This document shows, one piece after another, positions 34,921-43,346 of a DNA stretch of 55,308 nt. The stretch lies in contig CAYXZO010000008.1 in assembly GCA_964469505.1 (NCBI GenBank), forward strand, positions 1 to 55,308, in the 5' to 3' direction. The first letter of the stretch is position 1, and each line of letters starts with the position of its first letter. The position numbers and the translations under genes were made by a program. The DNA is from CAYXZO01 sp964469505 (lineage in GTDB: Bacteria; Fidelibacterota; UBA8477; JABMPR01). Below the pieces are notes generated by a model. It did no database searches. It was not told the origin of the DNA and worked only from the letters and a program-made list of their open reading frames with translations.

Positions 34921-35851
34921 ATCTTCGAGCATCCTGGGGCTGACGCTGATTTCATTGCTGGCCGCATGTGTGGCGCACACTCCACAACCTCCGGCGCCGA
35001 AGAAGGCCCAGGCACCATCCAAGGTAGAAAGCAATCAACAGGCCCTGACGGCTCTGCAGCGGGATATCATTACTTTGCGCCGGCAACTGAAGCGGATGCA
35101 AGGTGAAATCGCCGGTTATGATAGTTTGCTGAGTCAAAAAACAGGTGCGAGCGAAAATAGAGAATCCAGGGTAGATACCATTATAGTAGGACCGGCCGCC
35201 CGGCAGGCTGATATCATAGAACTCAAAGGACGGATGTACGTTCTAGCCCGTGAAGTGGAAAATCTAAAGAAAACCGTGGCGGAATTGACCCGTGCCCGGG
35301 ATTCGCTGCAGCAATTAGTTGTCCAGGAAACAAAGATGGCTGAAAAACCGGCTCCCAAGACGTTACCAATGCCGGCTCTTCCCCAGGACACCAGTCTGGT
35401 GATTCCAAAGTCAACTCCGTCCCCTAAAGCTGCCGCAGCGCCTCCCTCTCTACGACAAGTTCTATCAGAGGCAGAAATCCAGCGGCGTTACCAGGAAGCC
35501 CGCGATTTGTACCGCCGGCATGCATATAAGGAGGCTATCGAGGCTTTTCGGGCCATAATTGAGGCCGATTCCAGCAGCTCCTTGGCTGATAATAGCCAGT
35601 ACTGGATTGGGGAATGTTATTATTCCATGGAGCATTATCCGGATGCTATCAAAGCTTTTCGTGAGGTACCCAAGTTTCCCAAGAGCAACAAATCGGATCA
35701 TGCCCTTTTTAAAATTGCCTTGAGCCAAAGCAAGTTGGGATACACGGACCAAGCTTTGGAAACAATGCGTGAGCTTTTAGCACGCTATCCTAATAGTGAG
35801 TTGGTCACTCAAGCCCAGGCTTATCTGAAAGCCCATGGACAGGCACCTTAA
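34913..35851 (+). CDS. CpoB/YbgF-like TPR lipoprotein
   Basis: A 312-residue protein with a signal peptide and lipobox LAAC (Cys19). A coiled coil at about 40-135 precedes a Pro/Ala linker. The C-terminal TPR region at about 190-305 has YQEARDLYRRHAYKEAIEAF, NSQYWIGECYYSMEHYPDAI and ALFKIALSQSKLGYTDQALE. This coiled-coil plus TPR layout is that of CpoB (YbgF) of the Tol-Pal system, which is normally periplasmic rather than lipidated. No tol genes are near. Within this operon it more likely serves the Mot/FliF-like machine. It overlaps the next gene by 17 bp. Confidence 0.78.
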   Translation: MIKSSSILGLTLISLLAACVAHTPQPPAPKKAQAPSKVESNQQALTALQRDIITLRRQLKRMQGEIAGYDSLLSQKTGASENRESRVDTIIVGPAARQADIIELKGRMYVLAREVENLKKTVAELTRARDSLQQLVVQETKMAEKPAPKTLPMPALPQDTSLVIPKSTPSPKAAAAPPSLRQVLSEAEIQRRYQEARDLYRRHAYKEAIEAFRAIIEADSSSSLADNSQYWIGECYYSMEHYPDAIKAFREVPKFPKSNKSDHALFKIALSQSKLGYTDQALETMRELLARYPNSELVTQAQAYLKAHGQAP

Positions 35852-36737
35852 AAGAAGGCTCGTGGGAGGGTTAGTGTTCGCTGCCGCTACCATTGTCGCT
35901 GCCCAGGGAACGTCTCCAGTAGACGGGGACATTTTGTATGATATGGGGGTGGTAATTAAAAAAGGCCCGACCTCACGAGACAGTTTGCGGGCCAAAGCCG
36001 ATGGTTCACTGGTGGATAGCCTGCAACAGCGGATAGCCAAGCTGGAAGAACAACTCGATTACTATCAAAAGGCCTTCGCTGCCGCCAAGGCCAAATTAAA
36101 ACACAGCCAAGCCGTAATCGATTCTCTGTATCAGGCCCAGGAGGATCTTAAGCTCACCCTCAGGACAGACCTGGCAGCCCTCAGAAAGCAACTGGAAGGG
36201 CTCAAACAAAAACAGGCAATAAGGATTACCGAAGCTGAAAAATCCCGACCGGATTCGCTGAGTTTGAAAGCCGATAGCTTGCTGGCGGAATTGTTGCCTG
36301 CTCGATATCCAAAGATGTTACCAGAGGCGAAGAATGTTCTGCCCCTTTCTCCTGAGGAGGAACAAAGTCTGTATCGCCGGGCAGTGTCACGTTACAACCG
36401 GGGACATATCCATTCAGCGCTGGAGGATTTCAGGGTTCTCCGGTCCCGAGCGACCACCCCGCGCCTTAAGGCCTCCGCTCAGTATTGGATCGGTCGGGGT
36501 TATTTTGAGCAAGGTTATTATGATCTCGCGGTGGATGCTTTGGATGAAGTATTACGAATGCCCCAGGCCCACGAACGGGACGCCGCCATGATGTTGTTGG
36601 GAATGGCCCTGCATAACCTGGGCCGCGAGGCAGAAGCACAGCGAGTATATCGCACCTTGATCAGGATGTATCCGGACAGTGAATATGCCCCTTTTGCCCG
36701 CAGATTTGCCCGTCGATCCCAGGAAAGAGAGCCGTGA
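35835..36737 (+). CDS. Second CpoB-like periplasmic coiled-coil/TPR protein
   Basis: A 300-residue protein with a cleavable signal peptide (about residues 1-24, ending VAAQG) and no lipobox. A long coiled coil at about 55-145 (QQRIAKLEEQLDYYQKAFAA onward) is followed by TPR-type repeats at about 190-292 (YRRAVSRYNRGHIHSALEDF, AQYWIGRGYFEQGYYDLAVD, MLLGMALHNLGREAEAQRVY). It is a diverged relative of the preceding gene, probably an old duplication. The outer-membrane barrel/TPR gene starts just after its stop. Confidence 0.75.
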   Translation: MDRHLKRRLVGGLVFAAATIVAAQGTSPVDGDILYDMGVVIKKGPTSRDSLRAKADGSLVDSLQQRIAKLEEQLDYYQKAFAAAKAKLKHSQAVIDSLYQAQEDLKLTLRTDLAALRKQLEGLKQKQAIRITEAEKSRPDSLSLKADSLLAELLPARYPKMLPEAKNVLPLSPEEEQSLYRRAVSRYNRGHIHSALEDFRVLRSRATTPRLKASAQYWIGRGYFEQGYYDLAVDALDEVLRMPQAHERDAAMMLLGMALHNLGREAEAQRVYRTLIRMYPDSEYAPFARRFARRSQEREP

Positions 36738-36738
36738 A

Positions 36739-38124
36739 ATGTTAAAAAAGAATACGCTCGCTACAATTTTGTTGCCCTTGCTGATTGTCAGCGTAGGCCA
36801 TGGCCAGAATGGTTGGCCTTATCCGTTGAGTTTCTCCCGACCGGGAGTGATGATGAACATTCCAACAGTCAGTTTGTACACCTATCCCTATCTCCTGCGC
36901 ATAGGTGTAAGCGGCAACTATCTGGGTAACGATCCCTTAACTAACAAGCCTCAGACCAACTATGGACTTTATCTGGAAACCGATATTACGCGCAGTTTCC
37001 GCGTGGGCTTTTCCGCCATTCAGAATGGCCAGACCAGCGGTCCCCAGATATCCTTTCATGTGGTGGACCGGCTGTTGACCTACGGTGAAACGGCCGTTGG
37101 GCTGGGGGTTGAAGATATAACTTTTAATTTCGGCAGTACGCAACAGGGAACTTCGAGCAGCTTTCTTTCAAGGCAGGGCACCAACCTCTCCTATTTCCTG
37201 CTGTTGAGTCGAGAAAGTACGGTATCTGATAATCACCTCCGCACATACATTGGTATCGGAACCGGTCGCTTCAGCTCCAATTTCGGCAAAACCACTCAGG
37301 ACACATTGACAAGTGATACCTTGACAGTACCCCTTGCCAATAGTGCCGGTATTTTTGTAGGGTTTTCTCTCACTACCGGTTTCATGGCTGACCAAGGCGG
37401 GGTTGAATTCCTGATGGAGTGGGATGGAACCGGAGTTAACGTAGGAGCCAGGATTCCTTTCTCACCCGAATACAAGCTGGCCATCGGAATTACCAATCTG
37501 CAGAACCTACCCAAGTTTGGTCAGGGGGATATACATCCGCCGGCAATCAGTCTGGCTCTGGATTACTACTTGCCCCGCTTGCAGAAAACCACTACCGGCG
37601 GAGCCCCGCTGGCACCGGTGGTGACCGAAGGCGGGATTCCCGTACAAACGGTCATCGATTCTTCCTGGCACAAGGCTCAAGAGCAGCAAATTATTCTGCT
37701 GCAGGATTCCCTGCGGATGAGTATGGCCCAGATCGAGAACCTCAACCGCATGATTGATCAGCTGGAGCAGCGGAACCGGGTGTTGCAGGATTCGGTAGCG
37801 GCCCTTCAATTCGCTCGCCACGTATCTGATACCCAAATCAATTTGGCCCTGAAACATCTGTCTCGTTCGCTGAGGCTGTTTTACAACGAAAAGTACGAAC
37901 AAGCTCTGGCGGAAGTTAATCAGGCCCTGGAGCTCAACCCCAACCTAGCTTTGGCTTATGCCCGGCGGGGATCTATTTACTACAAAATGGGTGATCTGGA
38001 GCGAGCGACCATCAACTGGAACCTGGCTTTGCAAATAGATCCAGCGTATGATGAGGTGCGTAATATATTAAAAGCTCTTAACGAGAATCGGCTGCGTACC
38101 GCGGTCGCTGCGCAGCAAGAATAG
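36739..38124 (+). CDS. Outer-membrane beta-barrel protein with periplasmic coiled coil and TPR
   Basis: About 461 residues. The ATG at 36739 follows AGGAAAGAGA and gives a clean signal peptide (MLKKNTLATILLPLLIVSVG, cleaved near residue 22). Residues 23-285 alternate polar and hydrophobic residues with many Gly and aromatic residues, as in a beta barrel of about 12 strands. A coiled coil (about 310-365, LQDSLRMSMAQIENLNRMID) and TPR repeats (about 375-445, NEKYEQALAEVNQALELNPN, AYARRGSIYYKMGDLERAT) follow. An outer-membrane anchor with a periplasmic TPR arm could connect to the CpoB-like proteins and inner-membrane motor. I do not recognise a named family. Confidence 0.68.
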   Translation: MLKKNTLATILLPLLIVSVGHGQNGWPYPLSFSRPGVMMNIPTVSLYTYPYLLRIGVSGNYLGNDPLTNKPQTNYGLYLETDITRSFRVGFSAIQNGQTSGPQISFHVVDRLLTYGETAVGLGVEDITFNFGSTQQGTSSSFLSRQGTNLSYFLLLSRESTVSDNHLRTYIGIGTGRFSSNFGKTTQDTLTSDTLTVPLANSAGIFVGFSLTTGFMADQGGVEFLMEWDGTGVNVGARIPFSPEYKLAIGITNLQNLPKFGQGDIHPPAISLALDYYLPRLQKTTTGGAPLAPVVTEGGIPVQTVIDSSWHKAQEQQIILLQDSLRMSMAQIENLNRMIDQLEQRNRVLQDSVAALQFARHVSDTQINLALKHLSRSLRLFYNEKYEQALAEVNQALELNPNLALAYARRGSIYYKMGDLERATINWNLALQIDPAYDEVRNILKALNENRLRTAVAAQQE

Positions 38125-38135
38125 AGGAAGAGTCT

Positions 38136-38945
38136 ATGGATTTTGCAACGATTTTAGGTATTCTGCTGGGAACAGGATTGATTGGTACAGCCCTGGTGGG
38201 GGTTTCCGCTACCCTACCTCGCGGAGTCATGACCTTTGTGGATGCTCAATCCTTCATGATTGTTCTTGGGGGTACGCTAGCTGCCACAGCCATTGCTTTT
38301 CCCATGCGTCAGGTGCTCACCCTGATGCGCAATTTGCGAGCGGTATTCGCCGGTGAAAAGGTTCGTGATGCCGACATTCTGGAGGAAATTGTCAACCTCT
38401 CCGCCATAGCTCGTAAAGGAACAGCGGAATTGGAAAAAGCACTGAATACGATTACGAATCCCTTTTTGCAAGATGCTGTTCAAATGATTGTGGACGGCCT
38501 GAGTGAGGACGATATCCGGGAAATTCTTACTACCAGAGTGGCCAATCGTCAAATCCGGGAACAGGCCGAATCCAGCGTGTGGAAAACAATGGGGTCTCTG
38601 GCGCCGGCCTTTGGTATGGTGGGTACCCTGGTGGGACTGGTGGCTATGTTGTTTGCCATGGGGGCCGCCAATTCCGAGATGACCACTGGAGAAGATCCCG
38701 CTGCCAGGCTGGGACAAGCCATGGGCGTTGCTTTGATTACTACTTTCTACGGGGCTATTTTAGCGAATCTCTTCTTCAACCCCATCGCAGCCAAGCTGAA
38801 ATCAAGGATTGAAAAGCGGAGTGTAACCCAGAATATGATCATCGATGGGGCCATCATGTTGAAAAACCGCAAACACCCCATCCTGGTTCGGGAATACCTC
38901 AACTCCTACCTACCACCGAAGGAATGGAAACGAGAAGAGTCCTAA
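38136..38945 (+). CDS. motA: MotA-type stator protein
   Basis: A 269-residue protein with four transmembrane helices (about 3-24, 35-55, 152-173, 196-216) and a large cytosolic loop between helices 2 and 3. TLAATAIAFPMRQV follows helix 2. The loop has NLSAIARKGTAELE, matching the MotA segment whose charged residues contact FliG. Pro157 in SLAPAFGMVGTLVGLV and Pro216 match the conserved channel prolines. It is a flagellar-type MotA, not the shorter TolQ/ExbB type. With MotB it forms an ion channel that drives rotation. It follows the barrel/TPR gene by 11 bp. Confidence 0.93.
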   Translation: MDFATILGILLGTGLIGTALVGVSATLPRGVMTFVDAQSFMIVLGGTLAATAIAFPMRQVLTLMRNLRAVFAGEKVRDADILEEIVNLSAIARKGTAELEKALNTITNPFLQDAVQMIVDGLSEDDIREILTTRVANRQIREQAESSVWKTMGSLAPAFGMVGTLVGLVAMLFAMGAANSEMTTGEDPAARLGQAMGVALITTFYGAILANLFFNPIAAKLKSRIEKRSVTQNMIIDGAIMLKNRKHPILVREYLNSYLPPKEWKREES

Positions 38946-39599
38946 ATGAATAAACGTTTCCTACCCGCCCCGCTACATACTGCCGAAGATTCCTCCCAGG
39001 AGTGGCTGACCACGTACGGGGATATGATGACCCTGCTCATGACCTTTTTCGTGCTCTTGTTTTCCATGTCCACTCTGGATCCGGTCAAACTGCAGCGGTT
39101 CGGCGATTCTCTTGGACAACATGAAGGCTCCCGAGTCAGAACCAAACGAGTTTCCCTTTCCGAGATCAATCGTTCGGTGCGCAAACTGGTTAAAGAACAG
39201 GATCTTATGAGCCAGGTGGAAGTAACCATGACGGCGCGGGGAGTAACCTTGGGTATTGCCAGCGATTTGGCGTTTGAAATCGGCTCCGCCCAGCTTTCAC
39301 CTAAGATTAAAAGATTTCTAATAAAGCTGGTCCCGACCATGAAGCAAGCGACTTACGCCATCGCAGTAGAGGGACATACGGATAATGTGCCGATTAAGTC
39401 TGATATCTATCCCTCTAACTGGGAGCTCTCGGCAGCCCGCGCCAGCGCGGTAATTCGCTACCTGATTTCCCAGGGGGTGGCTCCCAATAAGTTTAGGGCT
39501 ATCGGTTTCGCCGATACCCGCCCCAAAGCCAGTAATGCCACCCCAGCCGGTCGGGCAAAAAATCGTCGGGTGGATATAACTTTCTTGACCATAGGCTGA
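38946..39599 (+). CDS. motB: MotB-type stator protein
   Basis: A 217-residue protein. After a short cytosolic end, one transmembrane helix (about 25-44) contains Asp26 in TTYGDMMTLLMTFFVLLFSM, the ion-carrying Asp of MotB. A short linker is followed by an OmpA-like peptidoglycan-binding domain (about 95-216): VEGHTDNVPIKSD, NWELSAARASAVIRYL, IGFADTRPKASN, KNRRVDITF. It anchors the stator to the cell wall. It starts on the base after the motA stop. It is shorter than E. coli MotB (308), mainly in the linker and C-terminus. Confidence 0.95.
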   Translation: MNKRFLPAPLHTAEDSSQEWLTTYGDMMTLLMTFFVLLFSMSTLDPVKLQRFGDSLGQHEGSRVRTKRVSLSEINRSVRKLVKEQDLMSQVEVTMTARGVTLGIASDLAFEIGSAQLSPKIKRFLIKLVPTMKQATYAIAVEGHTDNVPIKSDIYPSNWELSAARASAVIRYLISQGVAPNKFRAIGFADTRPKASNATPAGRAKNRRVDITFLTIG

Positions 39600-39636
39600 T
39601 GCGGGGAAGCATTTACTTCCTATAAAGGAGTGCGCC

Positions 39637-41535
39637 ATGAAAATCATTCTTGATAAAAACCAAATTCTTAAGGGGCTGCCACCACTCCTGCTGTTGGGGC
39701 TACTTCTGGGGGCGGGCTGGGCCCAACCGCCGGCGCTGGAAGACGCACTATCCCAGAAAATTATGCTGGAAAATACCATCCGGCAGCGAGTGTCGGATGC
39801 CATTTTCAAGATCTTGAAAAACGACAATTTCATCGTCGATGTAAATGTTTCTTTGGCTAATGAACCCCAAACCCAATACACCACGGTATATGAGCCTCCG
39901 GTTAAACCCACGGTAGGGCCGGAAGCAAGAACCAGAACCAGAAAAGCGGGAGAAAAACCTACCGTTGCTGTAGTTGCTGGAGAAAAGGGGGAAACTACAG
40001 CGAAAGGTGCCGGGGAGGGAACTACCAGGCCGAAGCGTAAAGTCGTTAAAAAGCGCCGGATAAAAACCTATATCCCGGCTGATATTCCAGGATTTCCCGG
40101 TATTCAGAAGCCGGGATTCGAACTTTATGAAGAGGAAGTTCCCGCTGAGACTACCACGGCTGAGCTCCCTGTCTTCGAAGAGGGCCGGCGGATCGCACCC
40201 CCTGAAACTACCGCCATGGGTTCGACCATTGTAACTCCCGGCGAGGAAATTATCGAAGAGTCCCCCCTGGCCACCAAACCGTCGGCAGAAAAAGAATTGG
40301 TCACTTCGCCAGAAACATCGGTAGCTACAACACCTTGGTTAGCCCGTCATACCGTAGCCAGCACCCTGCCCCCGATTTTCAAGGTCAAAAAGGTACATAT
40401 CAATATCGTCCTGGATGAAAAAGTCTCGCCCTCAATAGTAGAAAACGTGCGCGCGGTGGCCATGGTGGCGGCCCATTTCAATCAGGCCCGGGGTGACGTA
40501 ATGAATATTATGACGGCCCCCTTTCAGAAAGCTCCCGGCGAAGAAGTTGACACCGAAGAAGTTTTGCTTAAATCCATAGCGGAGCGGATCGCAATTCTGG
40601 AAAAGCGACAGCGTAAGGCAGAAGAAGAACGCAAATTGCAGGAGCTGAAAGCCGAACAGCGCCGCCTGGAGTTGGAGCAGGAAGCCCGGCGGAAGCAGGA
40701 AGAGGAGCTACGGCGCCTGCGGGAAAAAGAAGAAGAAAGACTACGCCAGCGGGAAGAAGAACTGCGTAAGCTGCGTATGGCCGAGGAAGCCCGTTTGGCC
40801 CAAGAACAGCGAAGGTTTTTCCAGGAAAGGCAACGACAGGCGCGGGAGCGGCTACGCCAGGATTCCTTACGGCTGGCCTTACTTACCAAGCAACTACAGG
40901 ATTTAAAGGCCCAACTGGCATCGGCTGACTTGGCTCAGGAACAGCGAGCGCGGATGGAACTGGAAAAACGTCAGCGCGAAGCCGAGAAGAGCACTTTAGA
41001 AGCCAGACAAGAAGCTCTCCGTCGGAAACTACAAGCCCTGGAAGAACAGAAGCTGGCCAGCGCCGCCGCCCCCCCGCCAGCCAATGACACCTTGTTGTAC
41101 ATTATCTTGGGGGCGGTTGTTCTATTCCTATTATTGGTTGCCCTAGGCTTTGCCTTATTCTCACGGGCTCGAGCTCCTCAGGCCATAACCGCTGCTGCGC
41201 CCGTGGTTACTCCCTCGGATGATCAAGTCAGACGAGCCGCCGAAGAGGCTGCTAGAGAGTCGGAAGAGCGCATTAAAAAGCTGTTGGAATCAGAAAAGGT
41301 GGCTTCTGCGGCAGCTCCCACCACACCTCCTCGATCTACCCCGGCTCCGGAAATCGTTCCCATGGGCGAAGAGGAAGTTCGGGCCGAAGTGGACGAAATA
41401 AAGAAGTCAGTGGTTTCCATGGCGGTAGGTCATCCCGAAACAGCTTCAGCTATTATCAGTGGCTGGCTGGAAGAAACTCCTAGTACTCCACCCTCCGCTG
41501 AGGAAAGTTCTGCCGCGGAAGAAGGAGAAGCCTGA
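39637..41535 (+). CDS. FliF-like ring protein with long periplasmic coiled coil
   Basis: A 632-residue protein. An N-terminal hydrophobic segment (about 12-29) may be a signal or anchor. Residues 38-88 (KIMLENTIRQRVSDAIFKIL, VDVNVSLANEPQTQYTTVYE) resemble the last FliF periplasmic domain, split from its second half (248-296, VKKVHINIVLDE, ENVRAVAMVAAHFNQARGD) by a low-complexity insert at 88-245. Residues 303-474 are a charged coiled coil. A transmembrane helix lies at 484-508. The cytosolic tail ends in EVDEIKKSVVSMAVGHPETA and SAIISGWLEE (about 584-613), matching the FliG-binding helix of FliF. The N-terminal FliF ring-building domains are not evident. Its stop overlaps the start of the FliG-like gene. 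Confidence 0.75.
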   Translation: MKIILDKNQILKGLPPLLLLGLLLGAGWAQPPALEDALSQKIMLENTIRQRVSDAIFKILKNDNFIVDVNVSLANEPQTQYTTVYEPPVKPTVGPEARTRTRKAGEKPTVAVVAGEKGETTAKGAGEGTTRPKRKVVKKRRIKTYIPADIPGFPGIQKPGFELYEEEVPAETTTAELPVFEEGRRIAPPETTAMGSTIVTPGEEIIEESPLATKPSAEKELVTSPETSVATTPWLARHTVASTLPPIFKVKKVHINIVLDEKVSPSIVENVRAVAMVAAHFNQARGDVMNIMTAPFQKAPGEEVDTEEVLLKSIAERIAILEKRQRKAEEERKLQELKAEQRRLELEQEARRKQEEELRRLREKEEERLRQREEELRKLRMAEEARLAQEQRRFFQERQRQARERLRQDSLRLALLTKQLQDLKAQLASADLAQEQRARMELEKRQREAEKSTLEARQEALRRKLQALEEQKLASAAAPPPANDTLLYIILGAVVLFLLLVALGFALFSRARAPQAITAAAPVVTPSDDQVRRAAEEAARESEERIKKLLESEKVASAAAPTTPPRSTPAPEIVPMGEEEVRAEVDEIKKSVVSMAVGHPETASAIISGWLEETPSTPPSAEESSAAEEGEA

Positions 41536-42464
41536 TGGCCGAAGTACAAGAATTAACCGGATTAGATAAAGCTGCAATCCTGTTCAATACTCTGGGACCG
41601 CGCTTGGCAGCTCAGTTGTTCACGCGGCTGAAGAAGAGCCAGCTCCTGAAAATCCAGCAGCATGCCAAAGAAGTCCGTAATCTCCCCTTCAACGTGAAGA
41701 AGCAGGTCCTGGAAGAGTTCTATTTCAATATGATGGCGGAAAAGATGACCGTCGAGAAAAAGCCGGGCAAAAAGCAGCCGTTTGATTTTCTGGAGGGACT
41801 CAACGAGTTGCAGCTGGCATATTTGATTCGAGGGGAACCACCGCGCTCCATCGCCATCATCCTGGCGCAGCTGCCCCGGGAAATGCAGACCAAACTGTTG
41901 AAGCGTTTGTCCGTGGAAGAGCGTACGGAAGTTTTGGTATATCTGGGACAGATACAGGATATACCGATGGAAGCGGTCCTAGCCTTTGCCACTGAGATGA
42001 AGGAAAAAGCCCAGCAGATTCCCAGTTACGCGGAATACGCCGAGGGTGGCCCGGAAGCGATTGCCGCCGTACTGGCGGAAATGGACAGCCGCGAGCAGAA
42101 ACAATTCATGGATTATCTTAGTACGGAAAATCCCGAACTGGCCAAGGAAGTCCGGAAATACCACTTCACTTTTGAAAATGTACCCATGTTGCCGGACAAC
42201 ATAATCCGTGATGTTTTCAACAGCCTGGACCTGGATGAAGTAGCGTTGGCTTTGAAGGGCATGGACGAGGAATTCGTACAACGCGTTGTAGGCTCACTGC
42301 CGGCCAAAAAGCAGGCCATGTTCGAGCCAAAAGAAGGACCTGTGCCCAGGAAGCAAGTGGAGGCAGCCCGAAAAGCAGTAGTCGCTGAGCTACTTAAGAT
42401 GGATGCCGATCCCAACGTAGATTTCAAACTAGCGGACTTTATGGAGGCCGATTTTATCGAGTAA
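41535..42464 (+). CDS. fliG: FliG-like rotor protein
   Basis: A 309-residue protein with the three FliG parts. The N-domain is LTGLDKAAILFNTLGPRLAAQ (7-27). The middle domain has PFDFLEGLNELQLAYLIRGE (82-101) and PPRSIAIILAQLP in place of the EHPQTIA motif. The C-domain has GGPEAIAAVLAEMD, FTFENVPMLPDNIIRDVF, the torque-helix region LDLDEVALALKGMDEEFVQR (231-250) and GPVPRKQVEAARKAVVAELL. The conserved Lys241 and basic 258-259 are present. The segment holding the two acidic residues of E. coli FliG is about four residues shorter, with Glu264 nearby. It pairs with the FliF-like tail and probably with the MotA loop. Confidence 0.85.
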   Translation: MAEVQELTGLDKAAILFNTLGPRLAAQLFTRLKKSQLLKIQQHAKEVRNLPFNVKKQVLEEFYFNMMAEKMTVEKKPGKKQPFDFLEGLNELQLAYLIRGEPPRSIAIILAQLPREMQTKLLKRLSVEERTEVLVYLGQIQDIPMEAVLAFATEMKEKAQQIPSYAEYAEGGPEAIAAVLAEMDSREQKQFMDYLSTENPELAKEVRKYHFTFENVPMLPDNIIRDVFNSLDLDEVALALKGMDEEFVQRVVGSLPAKKQAMFEPKEGPVPRKQVEAARKAVVAELLKMDADPNVDFKLADFMEADFIE

Positions 42465-42500
42465 CCCCGCAAAGCTTTCGCTGTCCTGCACAGGCGAGAT

Positions 42501-42540
42501 GGAGGGGAGCCACAGCCGCCCGGCTGCTGCGCTCCCCTCC
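42501..42540. terminator. Strong hairpin between convergent fliG-like and upp genes
   Basis: GGAGGGGAGC (42501-42510) and GCTCCCCTCC (42531-42540) pair perfectly. The 20-nt loop has further complementarity (GCCGCCCGGC region). It sits between the stops of the convergent fliG-like and upp genes and probably ends both transcripts. There is no proper T run on either side, so it may act as a barrier or RNA-stabilising hairpin rather than a classic intrinsic terminator. Confidence 0.5.
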
Positions 42541-42572
42541 GAGCATTTAAGAGTTGTCCGTTGAGATCGTTT

Positions 42573-43205
42573 TTAGGTGCCGTATAAGCGGTCGCCGGCA
42601 TCTCCCAAACCGGGCAGAATGTATCCCCGGGAATTGAGTTGCTCGTCAACGGCACCGGTGTAAATAGTTACCAATGGAAAAGCTTCATGCACTTTCCGAA
42701 TTCCTTCCGGAGCAGCGATGAAGCTCAGCACCACCGGCCGGGAAGCGCCCCGAGAAAGAAGAATCTCCAGAGCGGCTTTTATGCTACCGCCGGTGGCCAG
42801 CATGGGATCCAGCAAAAAAACCTGGGCTCCGTCAGCGAATCGCTCGGGCAGGTTTTGGTAATACCAGTGTGGTTCGAGGGTTTTTTCGTCCCGGTAGAGC
42901 CCCAAAAAGCCCACATGGGCGCCGGGAAACAGTTCTAAACAACTTTCCAACATACCCAGCCCAGCCCTCAGAATTGGACACAACCAGATCTCGCCAGCGA
43001 GCTGCAGACCAGTAGCTGGTTGTAGGGGGGTCTTCAAATGCACTTCTTGAGAAGGCAAGTCACGGGTTGCTTCCGTAAATAGCAAGGTCCCCAGTCTCTT
43101 GGCAGCGGCGCGGAAAAGATCCGGTGGGGTTTCAGCGTTCCGCAGGAGCGAAAGCGCAGCCTGGGCTAGCGGATGGTTCACGACTTGAACACGCTCAACG
43201 GTCAT
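42573..43205 (-). CDS. upp: Uracil phosphoribosyltransferase
   Basis: A 210-residue enzyme starting VERVQVVNHPLAQAALSLLRN after the initial MT. ILRAGLGMLESCLELFPGAH matches the family's PRPP-flanking region, and FLLDPMLATGGSIKAALEIL is the PRPP-binding loop. GYILPGLGDAGDRLYGT is the Upp C-terminal uracil-binding signature. It makes UMP from uracil and PRPP (pyrimidine salvage). TAGGAGA precedes the ATG. Length matches the family. Confidence 0.97.
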   Translation of the reverse strand: MTVERVQVVNHPLAQAALSLLRNAETPPDLFRAAAKRLGTLLFTEATRDLPSQEVHLKTPLQPATGLQLAGEIWLCPILRAGLGMLESCLELFPGAHVGFLGLYRDEKTLEPHWYYQNLPERFADGAQVFLLDPMLATGGSIKAALEILLSRGASRPVVLSFIAAPEGIRKVHEAFPLVTIYTGAVDEQLNSRGYILPGLGDAGDRLYGT

Positions 43206-43346
43206 TTTTCTATCTCCTATACCACAATTCGAAGCCTAAGTTAAGAAAGACAGAATTCTATACCCGCTCTGTTTTAGCAAACATGATAGTGGGCTTGCCA
43301 GGAGAGACTTTTTGGTTTCTGGCTTTAGTAGTGGATGATAGCTTCC

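Noticed and set aside
33841..42464. Zorya-type anti-phage system (ZorA/ZorB are MotA/MotB relatives)
   Set aside because: No ZorC, ZorD or ZorE-like gene is present, MotA lacks a long cytosolic tail, and FliF/FliG-like partners and envelope proteins point to a motor rather than defence.
42113..42655. Minus-strand reading frame spanning the fliG-like end and upp end
   Set aside because: It overlaps two well-supported genes and crosses the strong intergenic hairpin; its translation is low in complexity and unlike known proteins.
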